NCBI GenBank assembly: GCA_016209725.1
Contig: JACQVO010000020.1
Location: 1 to 12,329, forward strand
From: Candidatus Methylomirabilota bacterium
Lineage (GTDB): Bacteria > Methylomirabilota > Methylomirabilia > Methylomirabilales > 2-02-FULL-66-22
Reading direction: 5' to 3'
Length of the DNA: 12,329 nucleotides
Shown: positions 4,322 to 11,856 of the stretch, one piece after another
How positions within the stretch are numbered: the first letter of the stretch is position 1
How the letters are laid out: each line of letters starts with the position of its first letter
The notes under the pieces: generated by a model
Database searches by the model: none
What the model was told of the DNA's origin: nothing
Seen by the model: only the letters and a program-made list of their open reading frames with translations
Translations under genes and position numbers: made by a program

Positions 4322-6760
4322 ATGATGACGAGCACCACGCCCGCCTACGTTGACGTGGTTTTTCCCACGTCGGTGGAGACGCCCCTCACGTACCGCGTGC
4401 CGGAGGAGTGGCGGACCCTGGCGACTCCGGGAAAGCGCGCCCTGGTTCCCCTGGGCAGGCGCCCGGTGACCGGGTACCTGGTGGGCACGCGGGACCGCCC
4501 GCCGGTTTCGGCTACGAAGGACCTGCACGAGATCCTGGATGCCGAACCCCTCCTGGATAGACACCTCCTCGAACTCACCCGCTGGGTGGCGGAATACTAC
4601 GTCTGCTCCTGGGGGGAGGTGATCCGCACCGCATTGCCCCCCGGGATTGACAGTCTCACGCGCCAGGTCGTCCGGGTGACGGAGGCGGGCGCGGCTGCCA
4701 TGGATGGAGGCAGCCTTCTGCGCCCCGGCGAGCGGGAACTTGTGGCCTTCCTCCGGGTCCGAAAGGATGCGCCGCTCACGGCGCTCGCGCGGCGCTGGCG
4801 GCGGGCACGGGGGCTGGTCCACGGTTTGGCGCGCCGCGGCCTGGTGGAGATCACGGGCGAGGTGCGGCCACCGCGCATCCGCCCGCTGACCGTGGCGTAC
4901 TGCGCCCTTGCCCCGGCCGTGGACGCCGAAGCTACTCCGCTGCCGGCGCGAGCCACGAAGCAACGGGCGATCCTGCGGACGCTGGCTTCCGCCAAAGGCG
5001 GACTGCCCCGGACCGATGCCGCGGCCGGCAATCCCGCCGCCCTCGCCGCCCTCATCCGCCAGGGCCTGGTGCAGGTGCGCGAGGTGGAGGTCACCCGCGA
5101 TCCCTTCGCCAGCACAGTCGGCCAAGAGCCATCGGATCTCCCTCGCGAGCTCACCGTGGCCCAAGCGGAGGCGGTCGCGCCGGTCCGGGCCGCCCTCAGC
5201 GAGCGCCGATTCCTCCCCGTCCTGCTTCACGGGGTCACCGGCTCGGGCAAGACCGAGGTGTATCTCCAGGCGATCGCGATCGCTCTGGCGCAGGCGCGCC
5301 AGGCCCTGGTCCTGGTGCCGGAGATCGCCCTCACCCCGCTCACCATGCGGCGCTTCCTGGCGCGGTTCGGCGGCCGGGTGGCGCTCCTGCACAGCGGCCT
5401 GCGGGGCGGGGAGCGCTACGACGCCTGGCGGCGAATCCGACGCGGTGAGGTGGACATCGTCGTGGGCGCCCGCTCCGCCGTCTTCGCGCCGCTGCCCCGC
5501 CTGGGCATCGTCGTGGTGGACGAGGAGCACGATCCCTCTTACAAGCAGGAGGAGGTGCCGCGCTACCACGGGCGGGATGTGGCCATCATGCGGGCCAAGC
5601 TGCTCCGCGCGCCGGTGATCCTCGGCTCGGCCACCCCATCGCTGGAGAGCTTTCAACGGGCGCAGACAGGGCGATACCGGATGGTCCGGCTGCCGACGCG
5701 GATCGAGGCGCGACCCCTCCCCCGGGTGGAGGTGGTGGACCTGCGCCGCGTGGAGGGGGGGGACCGGCTGCTCTCGCCGCCGTTATGCGCGGCCCTGGCC
5801 GAGTGTCTGAAGCGGGGGGAGCAAGCCCTGCTCTTTCTCAATCGCCGGGGATTCTCGACGCTGCTCCTGTGCCAGGAGTGTGGGGCCGTGGCGGGCTGCC
5901 CCCACTGCAGCGTCTCTCTCACCTACCACGCGGGGCGCGGGCGGTTGCGCTGCCACACCTGCGACTTCGAGCGGCGACCCCCGGAGCGATGCCCCCAGTG
6001 CCAGGGGAGCCGGTTGCGCTATCTCGGCTTCGGCACGCAGCAACTCGAGGCGGCCGTCCGAGAGCGCTTTCCCCGGGCGCGGGTCGCCCGCATGGACCGG
6101 GACGCCGCTGGGACCTGGCAGGCGGCGGACCGCATCCTGGCGGGGCTGGAGCAGGGCGCAATCGATGTCCTGGTGGGGACCCAGATGATCGGGAAGGGGC
6201 ACGATGTCCCCAACGTCACCCTGGTGGGGGTGGTGTCGGCCGACATGGCGCTGCACCTCCCGGACTTCCGGGCGGGGGAGCGCGCCTTCGCCCTGCTGAC
6301 GCAGGTGGTGGGCCGCGCCGGCCGCGGAGACCGCCCCGGCCTGGCCCTCATCCAGACCTTCAACCCGGACCATTACATCCTGCGTGCGGTGCAGGCGCAG
6401 GATTACGGGACCCTGTGGGAGGCGGAGAGCGGCCTCCGCCGCGAGCTGGGGCTGCCTCCATTCGCCCGGGCGGTCCTGGCGATGGTCAGCAGCCCGGAGG
6501 CTTCCGCGGCCCAGCGGGCGGCGGCGGAACTGGCACGCCTCCTCCTCGAGACAGGGGTGCGCGCCGGCGCGCTGAGTGGCCCGGCCCCCGCCCCGCTCTA
6601 CCGCGTCCGCGGACGCCACCGGTGGCATGTGCTGGTGCGCGGGAGCGAGGCCGGCGGCCTGCACACCAAGGTCCGCGAGGCCGCGAGGCGGCTCCGCGCA
6701 TCCCCGCTTTCGCGGGGCGTCCGCCTGGATCTGGACGTGGATCCGGCCTCCCTGTGCTGA
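4322..6760 (+). CDS. priA: Primosomal protein N' (replication restart helicase PriA)
   Basis: This 812-residue 3'-to-5' DNA helicase recognises stalled or collapsed forks and reloads the replisome. Domains in order: the 3'-end-binding domain (about 8-110, YVDVVFPTSVETPLTYRVPE), a winged-helix region, helicase lobe 1 with Walker A GVTGSGKT (304-311) and Walker B DEEH (400-403), then LGSATPS. The zinc module follows with eight cysteines at 517, 520, 526, 529, 544, 547, 557 and 560; the spacing is identical to that I recall for E. coli PriA. Lobe 2 has GTQMIGKGHD and QVVGRAGRG (661-669). Length is near the Bacillus type (about 805). Two start candidates (4322, 4325) lie together; the ribosome site is weak and partly covered by a hairpin. 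Eight Gs in a row at 5755-5762 fall in frame. The gene appears complete. Confidence 0.97.
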   Translation: MMTSTTPAYVDVVFPTSVETPLTYRVPEEWRTLATPGKRALVPLGRRPVTGYLVGTRDRPPVSATKDLHEILDAEPLLDRHLLELTRWVAEYYVCSWGEVIRTALPPGIDSLTRQVVRVTEAGAAAMDGGSLLRPGERELVAFLRVRKDAPLTALARRWRRARGLVHGLARRGLVEITGEVRPPRIRPLTVAYCALAPAVDAEATPLPARATKQRAILRTLASAKGGLPRTDAAAGNPAALAALIRQGLVQVREVEVTRDPFASTVGQEPSDLPRELTVAQAEAVAPVRAALSERRFLPVLLHGVTGSGKTEVYLQAIAIALAQARQALVLVPEIALTPLTMRRFLARFGGRVALLHSGLRGGERYDAWRRIRRGEVDIVVGARSAVFAPLPRLGIVVVDEEHDPSYKQEEVPRYHGRDVAIMRAKLLRAPVILGSATPSLESFQRAQTGRYRMVRLPTRIEARPLPRVEVVDLRRVEGGDRLLSPPLCAALAECLKRGEQALLFLNRRGFSTLLLCQECGAVAGCPHCSVSLTYHAGRGRLRCHTCDFERRPPERCPQCQGSRLRYLGFGTQQLEAAVRERFPRARVARMDRDAAGTWQAADRILAGLEQGAIDVLVGTQMIGKGHDVPNVTLVGVVSADMALHLPDFRAGERAFALLTQVVGRAGRGDRPGLALIQTFNPDHYILRAVQAQDYGTLWEAESGLRRELGLPPFARAVLAMVSSPEASAAQRAAAELARLLLETGVRAGALSGPAPAPLYRVRGRHRWHVLVRGSEAGGLHTKVREAARRLRASPLSRGVRLDLDVDPASLC

Positions 6761-6844
6761 CCTGCGGGACGGTCACTGCCCGCGGATTGGCTGGCCTCCG
6801 GGCGTCCACCGCCTTTCCTGTGGGTCAGCCAACCGGGAATTCGG

Positions 6845-6872
6845 TTGACTTCGGGTCCTCGGTTGGTATATT
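6845..6872 (+). promoter_or_regulatory. Sigma-70-type promoter of the HEAT / HD-GYP genes
   Basis: TTGACT (6845-6850) and TATATT (6867-6872) are separated by 16 bases, close to consensus, in an otherwise GC-rich spacer. RNA would start near 6879, about 46 bases before the ATG at 6925. Three copies of CGGTTG or its complement flank the -35 box (6830-6835, 6842-6847, 6860-6865). Confidence 0.6.
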
Positions 6873-6924
6873 TGCCGACACCCGGGCATGCGTTACGCGA
6901 TAGTTCCGGGCGGAAGGTGGTCTC

Positions 6925-8751
6925 ATGGTTAGGGAAGGGGAGGCATCGGGGGCAAGTCCTGCTGTCTCCGGATCGACGGTTCTGAAAGTCCTGGAGGATC
7001 TTTTGGTCACCCTGCGCCGATCCTCGAAGGACCTCGCCTTCTATCCTCCAGAGCATCCCATGCTCAAGCGCTCGATGGAGCGGGCGGTGAGCCAGCTCCA
7101 TGCCGCCGTAGGCATCCGCGCGCCGTTGGCGATCGCCGTGAGCCGTGGCGGCTTCACCTTTGACGGCCAACCCATCGGCCGGGAGAACCAGCAACTTGGC
7201 GCCATGGCGGGCGAGCTCTTCGTGAGGCGGATCCAGCAGCTCTTCTTTGCGCGCGACATCGACGCCGAAGAACTGGCCGCCTTCCTGCGAATGATCACCA
7301 GTGATCCGAAACATCTCCTCCAGCAGGGGGGGCCGGCAAAAGTGCTGGGAGGGCACGCCGTTCACCGGATCCAGGTGAACGAGTTCGACTTCCGGCGTCA
7401 CGGTGAGACGAGCAGTCCGGCGGAGCAGACGTCCGCTTCCGCCGGAAAGGGACAGGGGACCGGCGCCGGGGGGAGCGGCACCGGGACAGCCAAATCGGGC
7501 GCCGCGGGCGAGGCGGCGGGGGGGGCGTCCAGGATTGCCTCGCTGTCCCAAGGAGCAGTGCTTCAGGACGCCAGGGCTCCAGGGCTCACGGCGGGAGGTC
7601 GCGAGACTGTCGGTGGTGCCGTCAAACAGCCGGGGCAGCCAGGGGCCACCTCAACGGCGGCTGGAAAACCTCCTTCTCCGGGGACGGCCCCGTCGGCAGC
7701 GGCGCCCCAGAGTGAGCAGACGGTTGAGGCGCTCGTCCAACGCCTGGAACAGGAGGCCGTCTCAGGCAGGCCTGCAGGATACGAATGGGCGGCCTCACGG
7801 CTGGAGGCGGTGGCAGGCCGGGCGGTCCGGGACGAGAAGCTGAAGGATGTGCTGGCGAGCCTCCAGGTCTTCCTCCGGCACCAGCAGGCCGCCGATTTCA
7901 AGGCGCCAATGCGAGAGCGGGCTGCGCGGGCGGTGGAGTCGATCGCTGCCGGCGATACGGTGCCCTATCTGGTCCGGCACCTGGGCGCGCCGACAGGAGG
8001 AGTCTCGACGGAGGATTTCTCGGCGGTCCTGGTCAGCTTGGGGTCCCGCGTGGTCCCACCCCTCATGGACCGGCTGGCCACGGGGGATCAGAAGGGGATT
8101 CGAGAGCATCTCGCTCCGATCCTGCTGCGGCTCATGGAGACGGCCCAATCCGAGGTGGCCCAGGCCCTGCAGGAGATGGGAGAAGAACGAGCGGTCCTCT
8201 TGGCCTCGATTTTCGGCGAGATCGGCGGTGAGGGCTGCGTGACACTGCTGGCTTGGCTCTTCCGGCACCGGGACGCCCGGGTCCGCCTCGAGGCGGTCCG
8301 TCGCCTGGGGCGGATCGGGGGAGCGTCAACCCATCGCCCCCTCCTGCAGGCGCTGCGGGATTCCGACCCGGCCGTGCTGGAATTGGCCGTGGGGCTGGTG
8401 GGGAAAGGGCGGATGAGGTTGGCCACGCCGACGCTCCTCCGGCTCGCGGGGCAGCGGGCCCTGGCGGGCAAGCCCTTTGCGGTACGGAAAGCCGCTGTAG
8501 CGGCTCTGGGGGCCATGGGGGAACCGGGATCCGTCCCGACGCTGACCGGGCTGCTCCGCACGCGGACATGGTTCAGGCAGGCGGCAGGGGAGGAACTCCG
8601 CCTGGCGGCGGCACTGGCCCTGCTGGAGATGGGGCGCCCCGAGGCCCGCGAGGTGGTGGAGGCCGGCGCGGACTCGCGCAGGGCGGATGTCCGCCGGGCA
8701 TGCGATGGGGCGCTGCGGCGGGTCGCCGAATCCTCTCCCGCCACGGAGTAA
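6925..8751 (+). CDS. YPPxHP-domain HEAT-repeat protein
   Basis: This is a 608-residue, probably cytoplasmic protein; I see no signal peptide or membrane segment. Residues ~18-155 form a domain with the signature LEDLLVTL...FYPPEHPMLKRSMERA and GGFTFDGQPIGREN, ending in VHRIQVNEFDF. The same domain opens the next protein. Residues ~157-262 are a low-complexity Gly/Ala/Ser/Thr/Pro linker. Residues ~265-605 are alpha-helical HEAT-type repeats; the clearest are EGCVTLLAWLFRHRDARVRL, THRPLLQALRDSDPAVLE and SVPTLTGLL with their helical partners. HEAT repeats make curved protein-binding scaffolds. AAGGTGG lies just before ATG 6925. The gene follows a good promoter and precedes an HD-GYP gene by 76 bp, so it may be a partner or adaptor in that signalling route (inference). 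Eight Gs at 7518-7525 fall in the linker. No named family known to me covers the whole protein. Confidence 0.85.
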   Translation: MVREGEASGASPAVSGSTVLKVLEDLLVTLRRSSKDLAFYPPEHPMLKRSMERAVSQLHAAVGIRAPLAIAVSRGGFTFDGQPIGRENQQLGAMAGELFVRRIQQLFFARDIDAEELAAFLRMITSDPKHLLQQGGPAKVLGGHAVHRIQVNEFDFRRHGETSSPAEQTSASAGKGQGTGAGGSGTGTAKSGAAGEAAGGASRIASLSQGAVLQDARAPGLTAGGRETVGGAVKQPGQPGATSTAAGKPPSPGTAPSAAAPQSEQTVEALVQRLEQEAVSGRPAGYEWAASRLEAVAGRAVRDEKLKDVLASLQVFLRHQQAADFKAPMRERAARAVESIAAGDTVPYLVRHLGAPTGGVSTEDFSAVLVSLGSRVVPPLMDRLATGDQKGIREHLAPILLRLMETAQSEVAQALQEMGEERAVLLASIFGEIGGEGCVTLLAWLFRHRDARVRLEAVRRLGRIGGASTHRPLLQALRDSDPAVLELAVGLVGKGRMRLATPTLLRLAGQRALAGKPFAVRKAAVAALGAMGEPGSVPTLTGLLRTRTWFRQAAGEELRLAAALALLEMGRPEAREVVEAGADSRRADVRRACDGALRRVAESSPATE

Positions 8752-8827
8752 CGCCTTGACCGGGCCCGATCCATGGCCCTCGTTCCTTTCGGCCGCCGCT
8801 GTTTGGACGTAACCACAGGACTCGCCC

Positions 8828-10276
8828 ATGGATGCCCTGTTTGTCCTGGAATCTCTGCTCCGAAATCTTCAGGCGGCGGTGAAGAGCATCGGTCTGTATC
8901 CGCCCACCCACCCGACTGCCGCGCGATTCCTAACCCGGATTGCGGAGGACCTGGAGACAGTCCTGAGCGAGCAGGAGTCCCTGGTGCTCGGCGTGGTGGA
9001 CCATGCGCTGGTCGCGCTGGGTCTCCCCTTCACGGGCACGGAGGCGATCGCCCTGGCGTTCGCGCAACGATTGGAAGAGCGCGGGATCGGGAGCGTCGAA
9101 TTCCTCCGGGGCTGCCAGCCGGAGGACGTGTCCCAGTGCCTCCAGGTTCTGGCCCTGTCGCCCGAGGCCTTCGGGGGTCTGGGCCGCCTCGAGGACATCT
9201 TGGCCCAACGGGGAGTCCAGGCCATCCGGCTCTCTCAGCAGGCTCCGACCTGGGGCGAGGAGAGGCCGGTGGAGGCGGACGACTGGGTCGCCCAAGGCAA
9301 AGACGAGTTGGAGTGGGCCACCCTGGGCCGCTGTCTCAAGGTCTACCGCGAGGCCGTCGGGTCCGCCAAGCGGATCCTCACCGAGGCGCGGATGGGGAAA
9401 ATCCCGTCACTGGCCGAGGCCCAGGCGACGGTCGCGGGGATGGTGGACGGGGTGCTGCAGGACCAGAACGTCATGCTGGCCCTCACCATGATCAAGAGCT
9501 ATGACGAGTACCTGTTCAATCACTCGGTGAACGTGGGTGTCCTGTGCATCGCCATGGCCCAGAGCCTTGGATTGGACAGCGAGACGATCCGGGAGGTGGG
9601 TCTGGGTGCCCTGCTCCACGATATCGGGAAGGTGAACTGGCCGGAAACCCTGTACCAGAAGCCGCGCGGGCTCAGCGATGAGGAATGGGCTCTCGTCCAG
9701 CGCCATCCCCTGGACGGGGCCGAGATCGTCGAGAAGATGGGGAGCGTGAGCCCGACGACCCTCGAGGTGGTTCTGGAGCATCACCTGCGCTACGACCGCA
9801 AGGGGTACCCCATCGTGGACCCGGACAAGGAGCCGGGCTTCTTCGGGATGATTGCGCAGATGGCGGATACGTACGACGCCATCACCACGACGCGGGTCTA
9901 CCAGAACGCCGCCGAGCCTTCCGGGGCTGTGGGGCGGATGCAGGCCCTGGCAGGGACGGTCTTCGATCCCAAGCTCATTGAGGCGTTCGTCCGGATGGTC
10001 GGGATCTACCCGGTGGGAAGCCTCGTCCGGTTGAGTTCTGGGGAGTTGGGGTTGGTGGTCAAGGCAAATCCAGCCGACAGCTCCCGTCCGCTCGTCCGTC
10101 TCCTCTTCGACCGGGCCGGACACCGGATGGCCAAGGAGCAGGAGGTAGACCTGACGGCGCGGGATCCCGAGAGCGGCCAGTTCGGGCGGACGATCATCAT
10201 GGCGGTGGATCCCGCCACCAAGAACTTCGACGTGGCAAAATACCTGGAGGGGCTCGGGGGGGGAACGGGCGCCTAG
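8828..10276 (+). CDS. HD-GYP domain protein with N-terminal YPPxHP domain
   Basis: This is a 482-residue putative cyclic-di-GMP phosphodiesterase. Residues 1-135 repeat the YPPxHP domain of the preceding gene (VLESLLRNL...LYPPTHP, 6-29, and later LAQRGVQAIRLSQ). Residues ~190-395 are an HD-GYP domain. Its metal- and phosphate-binding signature residues are present: His232 (FNHSVNVG), His264-Asp265 (LLHDIGK), His293 (RHPLDGAEI), His318-His319 with RYDRKGYP (GYP at 326-328), and ADTYDAI (346-352). The C-terminal ~85 residues (YPVGSLVRLSSGELGLVVK and onward) form a small beta domain often found after HD-GYP. No membrane segment or receiver domain is seen, so any input should come through the YPPxHP domain. 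AGGA (8817-8820) lies 7 bases before the ATG. It is probably co-transcribed with the HEAT gene. Eight Gs near the 3' end (10256-10263). Confidence 0.93.
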   Translation: MDALFVLESLLRNLQAAVKSIGLYPPTHPTAARFLTRIAEDLETVLSEQESLVLGVVDHALVALGLPFTGTEAIALAFAQRLEERGIGSVEFLRGCQPEDVSQCLQVLALSPEAFGGLGRLEDILAQRGVQAIRLSQQAPTWGEERPVEADDWVAQGKDELEWATLGRCLKVYREAVGSAKRILTEARMGKIPSLAEAQATVAGMVDGVLQDQNVMLALTMIKSYDEYLFNHSVNVGVLCIAMAQSLGLDSETIREVGLGALLHDIGKVNWPETLYQKPRGLSDEEWALVQRHPLDGAEIVEKMGSVSPTTLEVVLEHHLRYDRKGYPIVDPDKEPGFFGMIAQMADTYDAITTTRVYQNAAEPSGAVGRMQALAGTVFDPKLIEAFVRMVGIYPVGSLVRLSSGELGLVVKANPADSSRPLVRLLFDRAGHRMAKEQEVDLTARDPESGQFGRTIIMAVDPATKNFDVAKYLEGLGGGTGA

Positions 10277-10866
10277 CCGGTGGAGTCGCCGCTCTGTTCC
10301 AGGTGCCCCAGGGCCGTCGCCGCCCGGCGCCGTACGCCGGGATCCGGGTCGTCCAAGAGGGCGGTCAGCCCGGGGGTCGCTCTGGCATCCCCCAGCCGCT
10401 CCAGCACCTCGACCACCTTCCCCCGAAGCTCCGGATCCGGATCCTGCAGTTGGGCCAGCAGCGGTTCGGTCAGGCGCCGGTCCTCGTAGCTCCCCAGCGA
10501 ATCCACGGCCACCATCCGAACGTCCTGGTTGGGGTCATCCAACATCTCCACCAATGGCCCAAGGGCGCGCGGGTCGTGCCAGACGCCCAGGAGGCGCGCG
10601 GCCGTGGCGCGAAGGTCGGGGCGCGGGTGGCGCAGCGTCTGCACGATGCCACCCAGGGCGCGTTCGTGTCGCAGCTCGGCCAGGGCGTACAGGCTGCGCA
10701 CGACCGTCGCGGGATCCGGTGAGTCCAGGGCGGCCAGCACGTCGTCCAGCAGGCGGTACCCATCCAGCCGCTCCAGGCTCTCGGCGGCGGCCTGGCGGAC
10801 GGCCGGGTCCTCGTCGTTCAGGCAGCGGGTCAACGCCTCCAGGACCGCCTCTGATACTTCAACCAT
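10273..10866 (-). CDS. Six-repeat HEAT protein
   Basis: This is a 197-residue soluble protein made almost entirely of six HEAT / PBS-lyase-type repeats of about 31 residues. Each has the pattern 'aLxxLLxDPDPxVRxxAaxaLgxLgdxR', for example ALGPLVEMLDDPNQDVRMVA and ATPGLTALLDDPDPGVRRRA. Such arrays bind other proteins; in phycobilisome-making bacteria related domains act in bilin lyases, but nothing here suggests that role. The repeats resemble each other closely, more so than those of the 608-residue protein at 6925. It converges on the HD-GYP gene: the two stop codons share the palindrome CTAG (10273-10276). AGAGGG (10876-10871 on the minus strand) lies 4 bases before ATG. A strong-looking promoter (TTGACA at 10945-10940) reads it. 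A link to the HD-GYP protein is suggested only by position. Confidence 0.9.
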   Translation of the reverse strand: MVEVSEAVLEALTRCLNDEDPAVRQAAAESLERLDGYRLLDDVLAALDSPDPATVVRSLYALAELRHERALGGIVQTLRHPRPDLRATAARLLGVWHDPRALGPLVEMLDDPNQDVRMVAVDSLGSYEDRRLTEPLLAQLQDPDPELRGKVVEVLERLGDARATPGLTALLDDPDPGVRRRAATALGHLEQSGDSTG

Positions 10867-10899
10867 GGATCCCTCTCGGCACCGTCTCCGGGCGTGCGG

Positions 10900-10928
10900 T
10901 TGAGTTGCGGCGGGAAGTGTAGTAGGAT
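10900..10928 (+). promoter_or_regulatory. Candidate promoter of the NAD synthesis unit
   Basis: TTGAGT (10900-10905) and TAGGAT (10923-10928) are 17 bases apart, with RNA starting near 10935, about 43 bases before the ATG at 10978. Its footprint overlaps that of the leftward promoter, so polymerase could not occupy both at once. Confidence 0.45.
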
Positions 10929-10945
10929 CACACCACCTCTGTCAA
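10916..10945 (-). promoter_or_regulatory. Candidate promoter of the minus-strand HEAT gene
   Basis: On the minus strand, a perfect -35 TTGACA (10945-10940) is followed after 18 bases by TACACT (10921-10916). RNA would start near 10909, giving a leader of about 43 bases before the ATG at 10866. It overlaps the rightward promoter at 10900-10928. Confidence 0.5.
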
Positions 10946-10977
10946 GGGAAGGACTGAGGAGGGGGCTGAGGACGGGG

Positions 10978-11853
10978 ATGCGGCGATTCCGCCTGGCAGT
11001 GGCCCAGATCGCGCCGGTTCTGGGCGACGTGGACAAGAACCTCGCCATCCACGAGAAGGTGGCGCAGGAGGCCATGGCGCAGTCGGCCAACCTGCTGGTC
11101 TTTCCCGAGCTGAGCCTGACCGGCTATTTCTTGAAGGACCAGGTCACCTCCGTCGCCCTGACGGAGCAGGCGCCGGCCCTGGAGACCCTCCGACGGCTGA
11201 GCCAGCGTGTGGCCATGGTGGTCGGCTTCGTGGAAGAAGCGGCCGGCCACCGGTTTCACAACGCCGCCGTCTACCTCGAAGGCGGCGAGATCCGCCACAT
11301 CCATCGCAAGGCGTACCTGCCCACCTACGGCATCTTCGACGAGCAGCGCTACCTGGCCGCCGGCGGACACATCCGGGCCTTCGACACTGCCCTGGGCCGG
11401 ATGGCCATCCTGATCTGCGAGGACCTGTGGCATCCGGCCGCCGCCGGGATTGCCGCCTGGGACGGCGCCGAGATCATCCTCTGTCCATCGGCCAGCCCGG
11501 GCCGGGGCCTGGGCCAGGCGGAGCCCTTCCAGAACACGGGCACGTGGGAGCGGGTGATCCGCGCCTACGGGGACCTGTTCACCTGCTTCGTGGTGTATGC
11601 CAACCGCGTCGGCTACGAGGACGGGGCCTGCTTCTGGGGAGGATCGGAGGTGGTCGGGCCCACAGGGCAATCACTGGCCAAGGCCCGCTACCTGGAAGAA
11701 ACCCTGCTGGCGACGGAGGTCGAGCCGGGGGCCTTGCGGCGCGCACGGGTGGCGAATCCCCTCCTGCGGGACGAGCGCCTGGAATTGACCTTGCGGGAAC
11801 TCCAGCGGCTCATCCAGGGGCAGGACGCGCCCGGCGGCGGGCCTGCGGGTTAG
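10978..11853 (+). CDS. Nitrilase-superfamily glutaminase subunit of NAD+ synthetase
   Basis: This is a 291-residue cytosolic carbon-nitrogen hydrolase. The nitrilase triad is visible: Glu44 (FPELSLTGY), Lys111 (HRKAYLPTYGIFDEQRY) and Cys147 (LICEDLWHP). The lysine loop and 'CEDLWHP' are typical of the glutaminase domain of glutamine-dependent NAD+ synthetase, which releases ammonia for amidation of deamido-NAD+. In most organisms it is fused to the synthetase; here it is a separate chain, and the synthetase gene starts 3 bp after its stop, so the pair should work as a complex. ATG 10978 is chosen with GAGGA (10968-10972) 5 bases upstream; the longer GTG reading from 10894 would overlap the promoters. 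A stand-alone amidase is the alternative, made unlikely by the neighbour. Confidence 0.88.
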   Translation: MRRFRLAVAQIAPVLGDVDKNLAIHEKVAQEAMAQSANLLVFPELSLTGYFLKDQVTSVALTEQAPALETLRRLSQRVAMVVGFVEEAAGHRFHNAAVYLEGGEIRHIHRKAYLPTYGIFDEQRYLAAGGHIRAFDTALGRMAILICEDLWHPAAAGIAAWDGAEIILCPSASPGRGLGQAEPFQNTGTWERVIRAYGDLFTCFVVYANRVGYEDGACFWGGSEVVGPTGQSLAKARYLEETLLATEVEPGALRRARVANPLLRDERLELTLRELQRLIQGQDAPGGGPAG

Positions 11854-11856
11854 GCC

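Noticed and set aside
4103..5656. A 517-codon open frame on the minus strand
   Set aside because: It is a shadow of priA and the spacer before it: composition-driven in high-GC DNA, rich in Arg/Gly/His, with no recognisable domain, while the plus strand encodes an unmistakable PriA.
5785..6903. A 372-codon plus-strand frame over the priA 3' half
   Set aside because: Pro/Gly/Arg-rich alternate frame of priA, without domain features.
6598..7551. A 317-codon minus-strand frame over the priA end and HEAT gene start
   Set aside because: It spans a good promoter and the YPPxHP coding region in antisense; no recognisable motif.
8752..8827. Separate promoter for the HD-GYP gene
   Set aside because: No convincing -35/-10 pair in the 76-bp spacer; co-transcription from 6845 is simpler.
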